From assembly GCF_030264295.1 (NCBI RefSeq), contig NZ_CP127173.1, forward strand, positions 10,113,501 through 10,177,500: DNA of 64,000 bases, given 5' to 3'. This DNA is from Amycolatopsis nalaikhensis (lineage in GTDB: Bacteria > Actinomycetota > Actinomycetes > Mycobacteriales > Pseudonocardiaceae). Below the pieces are notes generated by a model. That model had not been told where the DNA came from. It ran no database searches and was given only the letters and a program-made list of their open reading frames with translations. Below are positions 34,190-42,310 of the stretch, piece by piece. Each line of letters opens with the position of its first letter. The first letter of the stretch is position 1. The position numbers and the translations under genes were made by a program.

Positions 34190-34753
34190 TCAGCCGCCCA
34201 CCGCCTTCCGGCCCAGGAACGCCGCCAGCCGGTCCGCCTCCGTCGCCCCCGGCGGCGCCTCGACCTCCGGCCCGAACGGCCCACCAGGCTGCCTGGGCGC
34301 CGACCCGAACCGGGCCCGCCACTGCTCCAAAGCCCGACCCGCCAAGTCCGGCACCAAGTCCCGCGACTGCCCGGTCGCATCGGCGATGTCCCACCCGTGG
34401 GCCAGGTACTCGTTCACCCGCATGTGCACCAGGAACACCCCCGGCACCTCCCCGAGCGGAGTCGTCACCTGCCGCGTGAACAACCCGGGCGCGGCCAGCA
34501 CCGCCCGCGCCGCCGCCACCGAAGCCGCGAAGGCCGCGCGCCGGTCCGCACCCAGGTAGTCACCGTCCGGCACCGGAGGACCCGAACCCGCCCAGAACGC
34601 CACCTTCGCGTTGCCGTGCGCCAAGTGGTTCACCACCGCGCGCACATCCCAGTCCGCGCAGGCCGTCGGGAGCGTCCACTGGTCGTCGCGCACCGCCGTC
34701 ACCACGGTGAGCACCGCCGCGGCCGCTCTGTCGAAGTCGTCGAGAGGAGTCAC
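34190..34753 (-). CDS. TIGR03086-type metal-binding / maleylpyruvate isomerase N-terminal family protein
   Basis: A 187-residue DinB-like four-helix protein. The family pattern is seen: LPTACADWDVRAVVNHLAHGN supplies the first His ligand (about residue 45) and EYLAHGWDIADATGQ the others near 125. These proteins are abundant in actinobacteria and act in mycothiol-linked or unknown chemistry. No neighbouring pathway suggests a substrate. It is transcribed in the same direction as the RNA methyltransferase upstream, 34 bases after it. Confidence 0.82.
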   Translation of the reverse strand: MTPLDDFDRAAAAVLTVVTAVRDDQWTLPTACADWDVRAVVNHLAHGNAKVAFWAGSGPPVPDGDYLGADRRAAFAASVAAARAVLAAPGLFTRQVTTPLGEVPGVFLVHMRVNEYLAHGWDIADATGQSRDLVPDLAGRALEQWRARFGSAPRQPGGPFGPEVEAPPGATEADRLAAFLGRKAVGG

Positions 34754-34787
34754 CCGCCCAGTGTGACCGCCACCACCGACACTTTTC

Positions 34788-35975
34788 TCAGGACAGCAGC
34801 GCCACGCACTCCACGTGGTGCGTCATCGGGAACGCGTCGAACGCCCGCAGGTCCGTCAGCGAGTACCCGTGGGCCGCGAACGTCGCCACGTCCCGCGCCA
34901 GCGCCGCCGGGTCGCACGCCACGTACACGATCCGGTCCGGCTCGCCCGCGACGATCGACTCCACCACCGCCTTGCCCGCGCCCTTGCGCGGCGGGTCCAG
35001 CACCACCACGTCGACCGGCTTCTCCGCCGTCGCCAGCACGTGCTCCACCCGCCCCGCCTGCCACGACACCTGCGGCAGGTCCGCGAGGTTCCCCTCGCCG
35101 TCCGACACCGCGCGCCGCCCCGACTCGACCGCCAGTACCCGGCCCGCCGTGCCGACCTGTCCCGCCAGCACCGACGCGAACAGCCCGACCCCGGCGTACA
35201 GGTCCCACGCCGAGCCGCCCGACGGCGCGTCCGCCCACTCCCCCACGACCTCCGCGAACGTCGCCGCCGCCGCCGGGTGGACCTGCCAGAACCCGTGCGC
35301 GTCGAGGTGCCAGTCGCGGCCCGCCGCGTGCTGGACCGCCGTTCCGCCCGACAGCTGCTTCGCCCGGACCTTGCCGCGGACCGTCGCCAGCTCGCGGACG
35401 TGGACCCGCCCGTCGCCGTCCTTCGTGACCTCCAGCTCGCTGCCCGGCCGCCAGCGCCGCGCCAGGACGTCGTCCAGCGCGCCCGGCACCGCGATCGGGC
35501 ACTTCTCCAGCGGCACCACCCGGTGGCTGTGGTGCGCGCGCAGCCCCGCGCGCCCGTCCTGCCCGGCGACCAGCCGGACCCGGCTGCGCCAGTCCAGCGG
35601 CCCGCCGTCCAGTGCCTCGACGACGACCTCGCGCTCGATCCCGGCCAGCCGCCGGAGCTGCTCGGCCACCACCGACGCCTTCAGCGAACGCTGGTACGCC
35701 GGCGCCGCGTGCTGCCAGTCGCACCCGCCGCAGCCGCCGGGCACCGCCAGCGGGCACGGCGGCTCGACCCGGAACTCCGACGCCGAGAGCACCTCGACCG
35801 CGTCGCCGCGGCAGAACGAGCCACCGTTGTCCTCGGTGACCTCGACGCGGACCCGTTCGCCCGGCAGCGCGTGCCGCACGAACACGACCCGGCCCTCGGC
35901 GCGCGCCACGCAGTGGCCGCCGTGCGCCACCGCGCCGACCTCCACCTCGAGGACACGGCCCAGCCAGTTCGTCAT
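34788..35975 (-). CDS. RumA/TrmA-family RNA (uracil-5-)methyltransferase
   Basis: A 395-residue SAM-dependent RNA m5U methyltransferase, positional equivalent of Rv2689c. The N-terminal TRAM/OB domain covers about 1-60. An iron-sulfur Cys cluster follows in PPCPLAVPGGCGGCDWQH plus PLEKCPIA. The SAM-binding loop is AWDLYAGVGLFASVLAG, then VVLDPPRKGAGKAV, and the catalytic Cys is in IVYVACDPAALARD. The Glu that assists catalysis is near the end (THHVECVALL). Its ATG overlaps the stop of the upstream permease (ATGA). Whether the target is tRNA U54 or rRNA cannot be told from sequence. Confidence 0.92.
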   Translation of the reverse strand: MTNWLGRVLEVEVGAVAHGGHCVARAEGRVVFVRHALPGERVRVEVTEDNGGSFCRGDAVEVLSASEFRVEPPCPLAVPGGCGGCDWQHAAPAYQRSLKASVVAEQLRRLAGIEREVVVEALDGGPLDWRSRVRLVAGQDGRAGLRAHHSHRVVPLEKCPIAVPGALDDVLARRWRPGSELEVTKDGDGRVHVRELATVRGKVRAKQLSGGTAVQHAAGRDWHLDAHGFWQVHPAAAATFAEVVGEWADAPSGGSAWDLYAGVGLFASVLAGQVGTAGRVLAVESGRRAVSDGEGNLADLPQVSWQAGRVEHVLATAEKPVDVVVLDPPRKGAGKAVVESIVAGEPDRIVYVACDPAALARDVATFAAHGYSLTDLRAFDAFPMTHHVECVALLS

Positions 35976-38011
35976 TCGGCGGGCTCCTTGGGCTTCGGCG
36001 CGCGGGTCTCGGCCCGCTTGCCGTTCGGCGAGAAGCCGCGGCGGACGTCACCGGCCGCGGGCCGCTCGTTGCGGACGCGCGCGGCCGCCTTCGCCGACGA
36101 CTCCAGCTGCCACGGCACGCTCGTCACCATGACGCCCGGCTGGAACAGCAGGCGGCCCTTGAGCCGCAGCGCGCTCTGGTTGTGCAGCACCTGCTCCCAC
36201 CAGTGACCCACCACGTACTCCGGGATGAACACGGTCACGACGTTGCGCGGGTTGTCGCCGCGCACGCGCTTCACGTAGTCGAGGACCGGTTTCGTGATTT
36301 CGCGGTAGGGCGATTCGACGACCTTCAGCGGCACCTTGAACTGATGGGCGTCCCACTCCTGCGTCAGGCGCCGGGTGTCGGCATCGTCCACATTGACCGT
36401 CACGGCCTCGAGGACGTCCGGGCGCATCGCCTTGGCGTAGGCCAGTGCCCGCAGCGTCGGACGGTGCAATTTGGACACCAGCACGATCGCGTGGTTGCGC
36501 GACGGCAGCACGGTCGGGGTGTCGCCGAGGTCCTTCAGCTCGTCGGCGACGCGGTCGTAGTGCTTCCGGATCGCCGTCATGAGCACGAAGATCGCCACCA
36601 TCGCCGCGATCGCGATCCACGCGCCCAGCAGGAACTTCGTGATCAGCACGATCACCAGCACGGTGCCGGTGCAGGTCAGGCCGATCGCGTTGACGGTCTG
36701 GGAGCGCCGCATCCGCCGCCGCACGCCCGGGTCGGTTTCCTTGGCCAGCAACCGGTTCCAGTGCCGGATCATGCCCGCCTGGCTGACCGTGAACGACACG
36801 AACACGCCCACGATGTAGAGCTGGATGAGCCGGGTGACCTCGGCGTCGAACGCGATGATCAGGACCAGCGCGAACGCCGCCAGGAACAGGATCCCGTTGG
36901 AGAACGCCAGCCGGTCGCCGCGGGTGTGCAGCTGCCGCGGCAGGTAGCGGTCCTGCGCCAGGATCGAGCCCAGCACCGGGAAGCCGTTGAACGCGGTGTT
37001 CGCGGCCAGCAGCAGGATGATGCCGGTGGAGAACGACACGTAGTAGAACGCGGGCGGGAAGTCGGCGAACACCGCGTGCGCGATCTGGGCGAGGATCGTC
37101 TTCTGCTCGTACCCCGCCGGCGCGCCGACCAGCTGGCGGTCCGGGTCCTCGGCGAAGGTGACCTTGGTGATGATCGCCAGCGCGATGATGCCGATCAGCA
37201 TGATCACCGCGAGCAGGCCCATCATCAGCAACGTCGTCGCCGCGTTCTTCGACTTCGGCTTCTGGAACGCGGGGACGCCGTTGCTGATCGCCTCCACCCC
37301 GGTCAGGGCCGCGGCGCCGGAGGAGAACGCCCGCAGCACCAGGAAGGCGTACGCGGCACCGGCGAACGTGCCTTCGGCGTTGAGCGTGAGCCCGGCGCTT
37401 TCCGCGAGCATCTCGGTGCCGGTGGCCGCCTGGACGAGCCCCCACACGACCATGACCAGGATGCCCAGGATGAACCCGTATGTCGGGATCGCGAAGGCCT
37501 TCCCCGACTCCCGGATGCCCCGCAGGTTGAGCGAAGTCAGCACGACGACGATGACGATCGAGGCCAGCACCTTGTGCTGGGCCACCCACGGCACCGCGGA
37601 ACCGATGTTGGCCACACCGGACGAAGTGGACACTGCGACGGTCAGCACGTAGTCCACGAGCAGCGCGCTCGCCACCGTGAGCCCGAACTTGCCGCCGAGG
37701 TTGGTGTTGGCGACCTCGTAGTCGCCACCACCGCTCGGGTAGGCGTGCACGTTCTGCCGGTAGGAGGCGACGACGACGAGCATGACCAGCGCCACGGCGA
37801 TGCCGATCCACGGCGCCAGCGCGTAGGCCGACAGACCCGCCACGCTCAGTGTCAGGAAGATCTCTTCGGGTGCGTACGCGACGCTCGAGAGCGCGTCGGA
37901 CGCGAAGATCGGCAGCGCGATGCGCTTGGGCAAGAGCGTGTGAGCCAGCCGGTCACTGCGGAACGGACGTCCGAGGACCAGGCGTTTCAGCACGGTCGGG
38001 AACTTCGACAC
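35972..38011 (-). CDS. APC-superfamily permease, KimA-like potassium importer candidate
   Basis: A 679-residue transporter equivalent to Rv2690c. Residues about 20-480 hold 12 or so membrane helices, opening with FASDALSSVAYAPEEI, a motif close to the one in the Bacillus high-affinity K+ importer KimA. About 180 cytoplasmic residues follow (RNHAIVLVSKLHRPTLRALAYAKAM), resembling the KimA universal-stress-like domain. The gene is divergent from two TrkA-type K+ regulators, which supports a potassium role. I start at GTG 38011 (MSKFPTVLKRLVLG); a longer start at 38092 would add a non-conserved basic tail. Potassium specificity is inferred. Confidence 0.85.
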   Translation of the reverse strand: MSKFPTVLKRLVLGRPFRSDRLAHTLLPKRIALPIFASDALSSVAYAPEEIFLTLSVAGLSAYALAPWIGIAVALVMLVVVASYRQNVHAYPSGGGDYEVANTNLGGKFGLTVASALLVDYVLTVAVSTSSGVANIGSAVPWVAQHKVLASIVIVVVLTSLNLRGIRESGKAFAIPTYGFILGILVMVVWGLVQAATGTEMLAESAGLTLNAEGTFAGAAYAFLVLRAFSSGAAALTGVEAISNGVPAFQKPKSKNAATTLLMMGLLAVIMLIGIIALAIITKVTFAEDPDRQLVGAPAGYEQKTILAQIAHAVFADFPPAFYYVSFSTGIILLLAANTAFNGFPVLGSILAQDRYLPRQLHTRGDRLAFSNGILFLAAFALVLIIAFDAEVTRLIQLYIVGVFVSFTVSQAGMIRHWNRLLAKETDPGVRRRMRRSQTVNAIGLTCTGTVLVIVLITKFLLGAWIAIAAMVAIFVLMTAIRKHYDRVADELKDLGDTPTVLPSRNHAIVLVSKLHRPTLRALAYAKAMRPDVLEAVTVNVDDADTRRLTQEWDAHQFKVPLKVVESPYREITKPVLDYVKRVRGDNPRNVVTVFIPEYVVGHWWEQVLHNQSALRLKGRLLFQPGVMVTSVPWQLESSAKAAARVRNERPAAGDVRRGFSPNGKRAETRAPKPKEPAE

Positions 38012-38157
38012 CTCGGAAATGTACAGCGGGGCGGAGCTCCTCCGCTGAGGGCGGTGGTGGGGAGGACGGTGGCGCTGACGTTCCTCCCACACGGTAGGTT
38101 CGGCGCTGGTATGTCGGGGGTATGACGGACGGGTAACCGCCGAGGAGGAGGCAGGGC

Positions 38158-38823
38158 GTGCACGTGGTGATCATGGGATGCGGCCGGGTCGGCGCGTCCC
38201 TGGCCGCTGCGCTGGAGCGGCTCGGCCACGAGGTGGCCGTCATCGACAAGAGCCAGCAGGCGTTCCGGCGGCTCGGCAGCGACTTCCACGGCCAGCAGGT
38301 CGTCGGCGTCGGGTTCGACCGCCAGGTGCTCATCGAGGCCGGCATCGAGCGGGCCGGCGCGTTCGCCGCGGTGTCCAGCGGCGACAACTCGAACATCATC
38401 TCCGCGCGGGTCGCGCGGGAGAACTTCGGCATCGAGCACGTCGTCGCGCGGATCTACGACCACAAGCGCGCGGCCGTCTACGAGCGGCTGGGCATCCCGA
38501 CGGTCGCGACCGTCCCGTGGACCACCGACCGGTTCCTGCGCACGCTGCTGCCGGACGGCGTCGCGTCGGCGTGGCGGGACCCGTCGGGCAACGTGGCGCT
38601 GCTGCAGCTGCCGCTGCACGAGGGCTGGGTCGGGCACTCCGTCCGGTCCCTGCAGGAGGCGACCGGCGCGCGGGTGGCGTTCATCATGCGCTTCGGCACC
38701 CCGGTGCTGCCGGACAACAAGACGATGGTGCAGGCCGACGACGTCGTGTGGGTGGCCGCCCGCTCGGGCACGGTCAGTGACGTCACGAGCGTGGCGCAGC
38801 GCGAACCGGAGGACGAGGACTGA
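38158..38823 (+). CDS. ceoB: TrkA-type potassium uptake regulator CeoB
   Basis: A 221-residue RCK protein: the N-terminal Rossmann fold (VVIMGCGRVGASLAAAL, acidic strand end VAVID) binds NAD(H) or ATP. The C-terminal RCK_C domain (about 135-210, VGHSVRSLQEATGARVAFIMR) senses ligand. Such proteins gate K+ channels or transporters. It starts at GTG 38158 after GAGGAGGAGGC. Its TGA overlaps the ceoC ATG by one base. It corresponds in order and size to M. tuberculosis Rv2691 (ceoB). Confidence 0.92.
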   Translation: MHVVIMGCGRVGASLAAALERLGHEVAVIDKSQQAFRRLGSDFHGQQVVGVGFDRQVLIEAGIERAGAFAAVSSGDNSNIISARVARENFGIEHVVARIYDHKRAAVYERLGIPTVATVPWTTDRFLRTLLPDGVASAWRDPSGNVALLQLPLHEGWVGHSVRSLQEATGARVAFIMRFGTPVLPDNKTMVQADDVVWVAARSGTVSDVTSVAQREPEDED

Positions 38824-39479
38824 TGCGGGTCGCGATTGCCGGAGCGGGTGCCGTCGGCCGTTCCATCGCCGCCGAGCTGATCGACGGCAGGCACCAGGTC
38901 ATGCTGATCGAGCGGGAAGCCGACCAGTTCGAGCCGCACACGGTCGAGCAGGCCGACTGGGTGCTCGGCGACGCGTGCGAGGTGTCGATCCTGGAGGAGT
39001 CCGGGATCGAGCAGTGCGACGTCGTGATCGCCGCGACGGGCGACGACAAGGCGAACCTGGTGGTGTCGCTGCTGGCGAAGACGGAGTTCGCGGTGCGGCG
39101 CGTGGTGGCGCGGGTGAACAACCCGGCCAACGAGTGGCTGTTCACCGACGCGTGGGGCGTGGACGTGGCGGTGTCGACCCCGCGGATGCTCGCGGCGATG
39201 GTCGAGGAGGCGGTGAGCGTCGGCGACCTGGTGCGGCTGATGACGTTCCGGCAGAGCAACGCCAACCTCGTCGAGCTCACCCTGCCGGAGGAGACGCCGC
39301 TGGCCGGGAAGCCGGTGAGCGAGCTGTCCCTGCCACGCGACGCGGCATTGGTGACGATCCTGCGGGGCGACCGCGTGATCGTGCCGCAGCCGGAGGACCC
39401 GCTGGAGCCGGGCGACGAGCTGCTGTTCGTCGCGACGGCGGACGTCGAGCCGGAGATCCGGACGGCGCTGGGCTACTAG
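38823..39479 (+). CDS. ceoC: TrkA-type potassium uptake regulator CeoC
   Basis: A 218-residue RCK protein paired with CeoB. The nucleotide-binding loop is VAIAGAGAVGRSIAAEL with VMLIERE closing the second strand, then DACEVSILEESGI and the RCK_C domain from about 135 (LVELTLPEETPLAGKPVSEL). The two probably form mixed octamers acting on a K+ transporter, perhaps the divergent KimA-like permease. It corresponds to Rv2692. A GCGCCCCAA-family hairpin begins at its stop codon. Confidence 0.92.
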   Translation: MRVAIAGAGAVGRSIAAELIDGRHQVMLIEREADQFEPHTVEQADWVLGDACEVSILEESGIEQCDVVIAATGDDKANLVVSLLAKTEFAVRRVVARVNNPANEWLFTDAWGVDVAVSTPRMLAAMVEEAVSVGDLVRLMTFRQSNANLVELTLPEETPLAGKPVSELSLPRDAALVTILRGDRVIVPQPEDPLEPGDELLFVATADVEPEIRTALGY

Positions 39480-39534
39480 CGCCCCAAAGTGGCGTTGGTT
39501 GCGTCCAACGCACCGAACGCCACATTGGGGCGCT
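39478..39534. repeat. GCGCCCCAA-family hairpin after ceoC
   Basis: Complementary arms of about 27 bases with three mismatches (starting AGCGCCCCAA and ending TTGGGGCGCT) enclose a two-base turn. The left arm includes the ceoC stop codon. It may act as the transcription end of ceoBC. Related copies lie at 22678-22753 and 46603-46744. Confidence 0.72.
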
Positions 39535-39558
39535 TGGGGCCTCGGGCCGCGGCGCCGA

Positions 39559-39620
39559 AAACTGTCGGTGCCTGCCGGTAACGTGAAAACCGGGGGCGCC
39601 CCTACGCGCGCGGGTTGTGC
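39559..39620 (+). promoter_or_regulatory. RecA-NDp (PafBC)-type promoter match in a dispersed repeat
   Basis: TGTCGGTG at 39563-39570, eight bases, then TAACGT at 39579-39584 fits the actinobacterial DNA-damage promoter pattern TTGTCRGTG-N8-TANNNT, bar the leading T. No gene follows before the IS110 element. The downstream stretch (AAAACCGGGGG ... ACGCGCGCGGGTTGTGC) is repeated almost exactly on the other strand at 46427-46487, so promoter-like part and downstream part move as one unit. What it transcribes is unknown. Confidence 0.55.
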
Positions 39621-39730
39621 AAGCGCGTACGTCAGGCTTCTGCCGCGCGGGCCTCGCACGCGGCTTCGGGCTCGCGCCTGATGTCGTGGAAGACCCGTCT
39701 GCGACGCCCGAACCCCAAGGTCTTGAATGA

Positions 39731-39915
39731 CCCTCAGTGTCAGGCTGGTGGTGCCGCACGGTGTGCGGTTATGGTCCGGCCTTGATCACGTGGTGACTCG
39801 GAATGACGTTGCCGCTGCTGGCTTGTGAATGAACTGTCCCGCGTGATCAAGGCCCGGGCCAGGCTGGCCTGACCTGATAGAAGCGTGGGCAAACGCCATC
39901 CACCTCAATTGAGGC
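39731..39915 (+). ncRNA. Candidate bridge RNA region of the IS110 element
   Basis: IS110 elements encode a structured bridge RNA in the non-coding end next to the transposase. Here the 185-base left end holds a small hairpin (CCGCAC-GGT-GTGCGG, 39754-39768). It also holds a large stem: CCGGCCTTGATCACG at 39776-39790 pairs with CGTGATCAAGGCC(C)GG at 39842-39857, one base bulged, around a 51-base loop. A 12-base palindrome lies at 39903-39914. A stem with a big internal loop is the layout expected of a bridge RNA, but RNA expression and loop specificity are not shown. Confidence 0.5.
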
Positions 39916-41022
39916 GTGTCCGACCAGCCCGGCCCGGAATCGACGCACATGTCTCCGCTCACCGGAAGGACACGCACCCCGCCCATGGTGGTCATCGGAA
40001 TCGATCCGCACAAGTCCAGCCATACCGCCGTCGCAGTCGATGAGACCGGCCGCAAACTCGCCCAGCACACCGTGCCCGCCACCCCCGACGGGCTCCTGCG
40101 CCTGCGCACCTGGGCCGCGGCCTGGCACCGCCGGAAGTGGGCCGTCGAAGACGGCCGCGGCATCGCCGGGCGACTGGTCCGCACCCTGATCGGGCACGGC
40201 GCCACCGTCATCTGGGTCCCCCCGAAACTCATGGCCCGCACCCGCGCCTCGGCCCGCACCCGCGGCAAATCCGACCCGATCGACGCCCTCGCCATCGCCC
40301 GCGCCGTCCTGCGCGAACCCGACCTGCCCACCGCCCACCTGGACCAGGCCGCCCTCGACCTGCGGCTACTGTCCGACCGCCGGGACTACCTCATCACCCG
40401 CCGCACCGCGGCGATCAACCAGCTGCGCTGGCACCTGCACGACCTCGACCCCGCCCTCGACCCCGGCACCTCGTCACTGACCGGACCGCGGCGGCTGAGC
40501 ACTCTCACCACAGCCCTGACCGGCCTCCCGGCAAGTGTCCGCCGCGACCTGGCCCTGGACCTGACCGCCGAGATCACCACCCTCGGCGAGCAGATCACCC
40601 GGCTGGAACAGCAGCTCACCCAGCAGATCACCACACACGCACCCTCGTTACTGGCGATCGTCGGGATCAGCGTCGTCACCGCCGCGAAGATCATCGGGGA
40701 GACCGCCGGAATCACCCGGTTCCGATCAGCGGCGGCCTATGCCATGCACGCCGGCACCGCACCCATCCCGGTCTGGTCCAGCAACCGAACCCAATACCGG
40801 CTCAACCGCGGCGGCAACCGCCAGCTCAACACCTGCCTGCACCGCATCGCAATCACCCAGCTCGCCCACCACCCACCCGCCCGCGACTACCGCGCACGAT
40901 GGACCGCCGAACATCCGCACGCCAGCACCAAAGCTGCATTACGCGCTCTGAAACGCCACCTCACCAACACCATCTACCGGGCCCTGCTCACCGACCACCA
41001 CCGACTCCACCCAGCAACTTGA
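39916..41022 (+). CDS. IS110-family transposase (DEDD recombinase)
   Basis: A 368-residue transposase if started at GTG 39916; the conserved protein begins at ATG 39985 (MVVIGIDPHKSSHTAVAVD), which may be the true start. The RuvC-like N-terminal domain has Asp in GIDPHK, an acidic residue in WAVEDG, and KSDPIDALAIARA. The C-terminal Tnp20-type domain has AIVGISVVTAAKIIGE and FRSAAAYAMHAGTAPIPVWSS with the serine used for cleavage, then YRLNRGGNRQLN. The frame is intact, so the element could be active. Confidence 0.9.
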   Translation: MSDQPGPESTHMSPLTGRTRTPPMVVIGIDPHKSSHTAVAVDETGRKLAQHTVPATPDGLLRLRTWAAAWHRRKWAVEDGRGIAGRLVRTLIGHGATVIWVPPKLMARTRASARTRGKSDPIDALAIARAVLREPDLPTAHLDQAALDLRLLSDRRDYLITRRTAAINQLRWHLHDLDPALDPGTSSLTGPRRLSTLTTALTGLPASVRRDLALDLTAEITTLGEQITRLEQQLTQQITTHAPSLLAIVGISVVTAAKIIGETAGITRFRSAAAYAMHAGTAPIPVWSSNRTQYRLNRGGNRQLNTCLHRIAITQLAHHPPARDYRARWTAEHPHASTKAALRALKRHLTNTIYRALLTDHHRLHPAT

Positions 41023-41032
41023 CATAGAAGCT

Positions 41033-41073
41033 TCATTCAGGACCTCGGAGGTCCCGAATGAGTCATTCGCGAC
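41033..41073. repeat. Remainder of a REP-like pair flanking the IS110 element
   Basis: 41033-41045 is the right half of the palindrome split by the IS. Four bases later 41050-41073 is an intact hairpin of the GAATGA-G-TCATTC family, close to the second hairpin at 535-559. Together they reconstruct the same two-hairpin unit found at 503-559 and 46509-46566. Confidence 0.75.
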
Positions 41074-41092
41074 GCGCGCGGGTGGGCGGGCG

Positions 41093-41815
41093 TCAGGCTT
41101 CGGGAGCCGCGTACTTCTGGCGCAGCCGGGCTTCGATCTCCGCGTCCGTCTCCGGCTTCGGCTCGGTCTCCGCGAGCGCTTTCAGGCGCTTGTCGGAGCG
41201 CCGCACGGCCCACACCACCACCAGCAGGCCCAGCGCGTACAGCGGGTACCCCATGGCGATCTTCGCGAACGCCAGCCAGCCGGTGTAGTCCTCCTGGTAG
41301 AGCCACCGCTGCACGACGAACCGGGCGGCGAACACCAGCGCCAGCGCCAGCGTCGCGATGTCGTAGCCGTAGCGGGACGGCTTGTCCTTGCGCCACGCCT
41401 GGCCGGTGCCGTTGAGCACGTTCCAGACCACGCCCGCGATCGGCCAGCGCACGACCACCGACAGCACGAAGACGCCGCAGTAGACGAGGCTCGCGTAGAT
41501 CCCGAAGAGGAAGAACCCCTTCGCCGAGCCCGTGCGGTAGGCGATGAACGCCGCGATCGCGACGCCGAAGAACCCGGAGATCGCCGGCTGCAGCGGCTCC
41601 TTGCGGACCACCCGCAGCACGGTGATCGCCACCGCGCTGCCGACCGACGTCCAGATGGCCGCGGTCAGGCCGAAGAACGCGTTCGCCAGGACGAAGACGA
41701 TCACCGGCACCGAGGAGTAGATCAGGCCGGACACGCCGCCCATCTGCTCGAGCAGGGTCGGCTGCGGTTCTTCGTCCGCGTCGGTCTTCTTCTCGCTCGG
41801 GGCGGGTTCAGTCAC
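41093..41815 (-). CDS. DUF3159 integral membrane protein
   Basis: A 240-residue protein equivalent to Rv2693c. A polar N-terminus (about 25 residues) is followed by five or six membrane helices, including VPVIVFVLANAFFGLTAAIW, GVAIAAFIAYRTG and ALGLLVVVWAV, and a charged C-terminus. Conserved DUF3159 features such as RKEPLQPAISGFFGVAI and WRKDKPSRYGYDIATLAL are seen. Function is unknown. It lies 9 bases after the OB-fold gene and is probably co-transcribed with it. Confidence 0.85.
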   Translation of the reverse strand: MTEPAPSEKKTDADEEPQPTLLEQMGGVSGLIYSSVPVIVFVLANAFFGLTAAIWTSVGSAVAITVLRVVRKEPLQPAISGFFGVAIAAFIAYRTGSAKGFFLFGIYASLVYCGVFVLSVVVRWPIAGVVWNVLNGTGQAWRKDKPSRYGYDIATLALALVFAARFVVQRWLYQEDYTGWLAFAKIAMGYPLYALGLLVVVWAVRRSDKRLKALAETEPKPETDAEIEARLRQKYAAPEA

Positions 41816-41824
41816 GATGGGTGA

Positions 41825-42205
41825 TCAACTCACTGGGCTCTGGAGTTCGTAATAGGGGTTGTACAGCACCTTCTGGCCGGCACGCTCGGCCATCCGGCCG
41901 CGCACCTTGATCGTCCGGCCAGGCTCGATGCCCGGGATCCGGCGGCGGCCGAGCCAGATTAGCGTCACGCCCTGTGTCCCGTCGAACAGCTCGGCCTCCA
42001 GGGTGGCGGCCTCGTTCGTCGGGCAGAGCTCCACGCTGCGCAGTCTGCCCATCACGGTGACCTCTTCGCCGGAACGGCAGTCGCAGGCCCGCTGCGCCCC
42101 TTCGGCACCGGACCTCATGGACATCTCGTCGGCGTCGAGATCCTCGACGTCGCTGGTCAGCTTGCGTACCAGCCGGCTGAAGTAGCCGCCGTCTTTGGCG
42201 GACAT
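41825..42205 (-). CDS. OB-fold nucleic-acid-binding protein
   Basis: A 126-residue soluble protein equivalent to Rv2694c. After a charged N-terminus (VRKLTSDVEDLDADEM) comes a single OB fold of the tRNA-anti type: VTVMGRLRSVELCPTNEAATLEAELFDG, then VTLIWLGRRRIPGIEPGRTIKVRGR. The Cys pair RACDCRSG near residue 45 is notable. I start at ATG 42205. The family is linked by annotation to single-stranded nucleic-acid binding; no enzyme motif is present. Confidence 0.85.
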   Translation of the reverse strand: MSAKDGGYFSRLVRKLTSDVEDLDADEMSMRSGAEGAQRACDCRSGEEVTVMGRLRSVELCPTNEAATLEAELFDGTQGVTLIWLGRRRIPGIEPGRTIKVRGRMAERAGQKVLYNPYYELQSPVS

Positions 42206-42310
42206 AGGTGCTCCTGTGCTCCGGGGCCCCCGACTAACTGCTTGCGGCCCGTGCGATTCCAGCGTACTGCGGTCCCCGCCAGGGAAACGCCTTTGCGCAA
42301 AGATCGCAAC

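Larger units (their letters stand above)
39731..41032 (+). mobile_element. IS110-family insertion sequence
   Basis: The element holds one DEDD transposase gene and a long non-coding left end. Boundaries are set, to within about three bases, by the interrupted palindrome: AGGTCTTGAATGA (39718-39730) on the left and TCATTCAGGACCT (41033-41045) on the right are complementary apart from one base. The right end carries CTTGACATAGAAGC, and ATAGAAGC also occurs at 39877-39884 in the left end. There are no terminal inverted repeats, as expected for IS110. It separates ceoC from the DUF3159 gene, which are neighbours in mycobacteria. Confidence 0.85.

Noticed and set aside
38012..38157. c-di-AMP (ydaO-type) riboswitch controlling the KimA-like permease
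   Set aside because: The 146-base divergent gap lacks room and the characteristic paired repeats.
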